From positions 1-57,693 of the forward strand of contig JACPHP010000010.1 of assembly GCA_016188605.1 (NCBI GenBank): DNA of 57,693 bases. The letters run 5' to 3'. The notes under the pieces were generated by a model. The model was not told where the DNA came from. It did no database searches and was given only the letters and a program-made list of their open reading frames with translations. A program made the translations under genes and the position numbers. The stretch's first letter is position 1; every line of letters begins with the position of its first letter. Shown in pieces: positions 57,651 through 57,693 of this stretch. Source of the stretch: Candidatus Spechtbacteria bacterium (GTDB taxonomy: Bacteria > Patescibacteriota > Minisyncoccia > Spechtbacterales > JACPHP01).

Positions 57651-57693
57651 ATATTCATAGGTCTGCCAGTTTATATTCTTATTCATTAAACTA

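Noticed and set aside
1-57693. Alternative genetic code (TGA read as Gly or Trp)
   Set aside because: TGA stops close many genes at the expected family ends, for example the alpha/beta hydrolase and integrase, so the standard code fits.

Overview
The window reads as a piece of a Candidate Phyla Radiation (Patescibacteria, probably Parcubacteria-type) genome. The reasons are the moderate GC, A/T-rich spacers, short or divergent versions of universal proteins (an AlaRS that stops after its editing domain, a degenerate Mur ligase), an orphan sigma region 4-HARE protein, a VirD4/TraG-like ATPase paired with a membrane protein, the absence of biosynthetic operons, and spacers full of palindromic repeats. 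TGA is used as an ordinary stop, so the recoded CPR lineages are unlikely. No rRNA, CRISPR array or cas gene is seen.

Layout. 1-1960: accessory start with a cut-off tyrosine recombinase and a small HTH protein (visibly GC-richer than the rest), a NYN-domain protein and a 5'-truncated Nudix gene. 1980-7519: FMN reductase, metal ABC transporter (ATPase and permease), a PolB-type exonuclease and a pair of M16 peptidase subunits. 7771-15795: HD protein, SecD, SecF, sigma4-HARE protein, and a membrane protein with its VirD4-like ATPase. 15922-21190: DsbA-like thioredoxin, a membrane protein, type II NADH dehydrogenase, alpha/beta hydrolase, and an IMP dehydrogenase family protein on the minus strand. 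21446-30285: MnmA, AlaRS, an FtsA/PilM-like ATPase, a large membrane-anchored protein and a large metallophosphoesterase. 30513-34455: HNH-like protein, MltG, the L10 leader with rplJ-rplL, and a winged-helix protein. 34552-36470: tRNA-Val(CAC) carrying a serine-recombinase element flanked by inverted repeats. 36571-42644: division and cell wall genes (mraZ, rsmH, FtsL-like, FtsI-like, MurF-like). 42740-43066: tRNA-Glu(CTC) followed by an array of hairpins and copies of its own 3' end. 43069-57440: NrtR-like regulator, lamin-tail surface protein, MFS exporter, cyclophilin, a strongly promoted minus-strand small gene, HAD phosphatase, a DUF1554 surface protein, SerRS, FtsQ-like protein, a GT39-like membrane protein, a P1B-type ATPase and a CxxC zinc-ribbon protein.

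How the genes fit together. Two themes dominate: the cell envelope (Sec export, MltG, FtsI, FtsL, FtsQ, FtsA-like, GT39-like, several anchored or secreted proteins, M16 peptidases, DsbA) and translation (L10/L7-L12, SerRS, AlaRS, MnmA, two tRNAs). This fits a reduced, probably host-attached cell.

The most unusual signal is not one gene. Several families of short palindromic repeats fill the spacers and also lie inside reading frames (two insertions in mnmA, one linker each in secF and the cyclophilin), and they overlap start sites (two genes beginning with the same repeat-encoded residues, ftsL and ftsI starting in the same repeat, one Shine-Dalgarno lying in a repeat). The two tRNA loci, one with an inverted-repeat-flanked recombinase and one with an array of its own 3' end, are the best candidates for an undescribed mobile or structural system.
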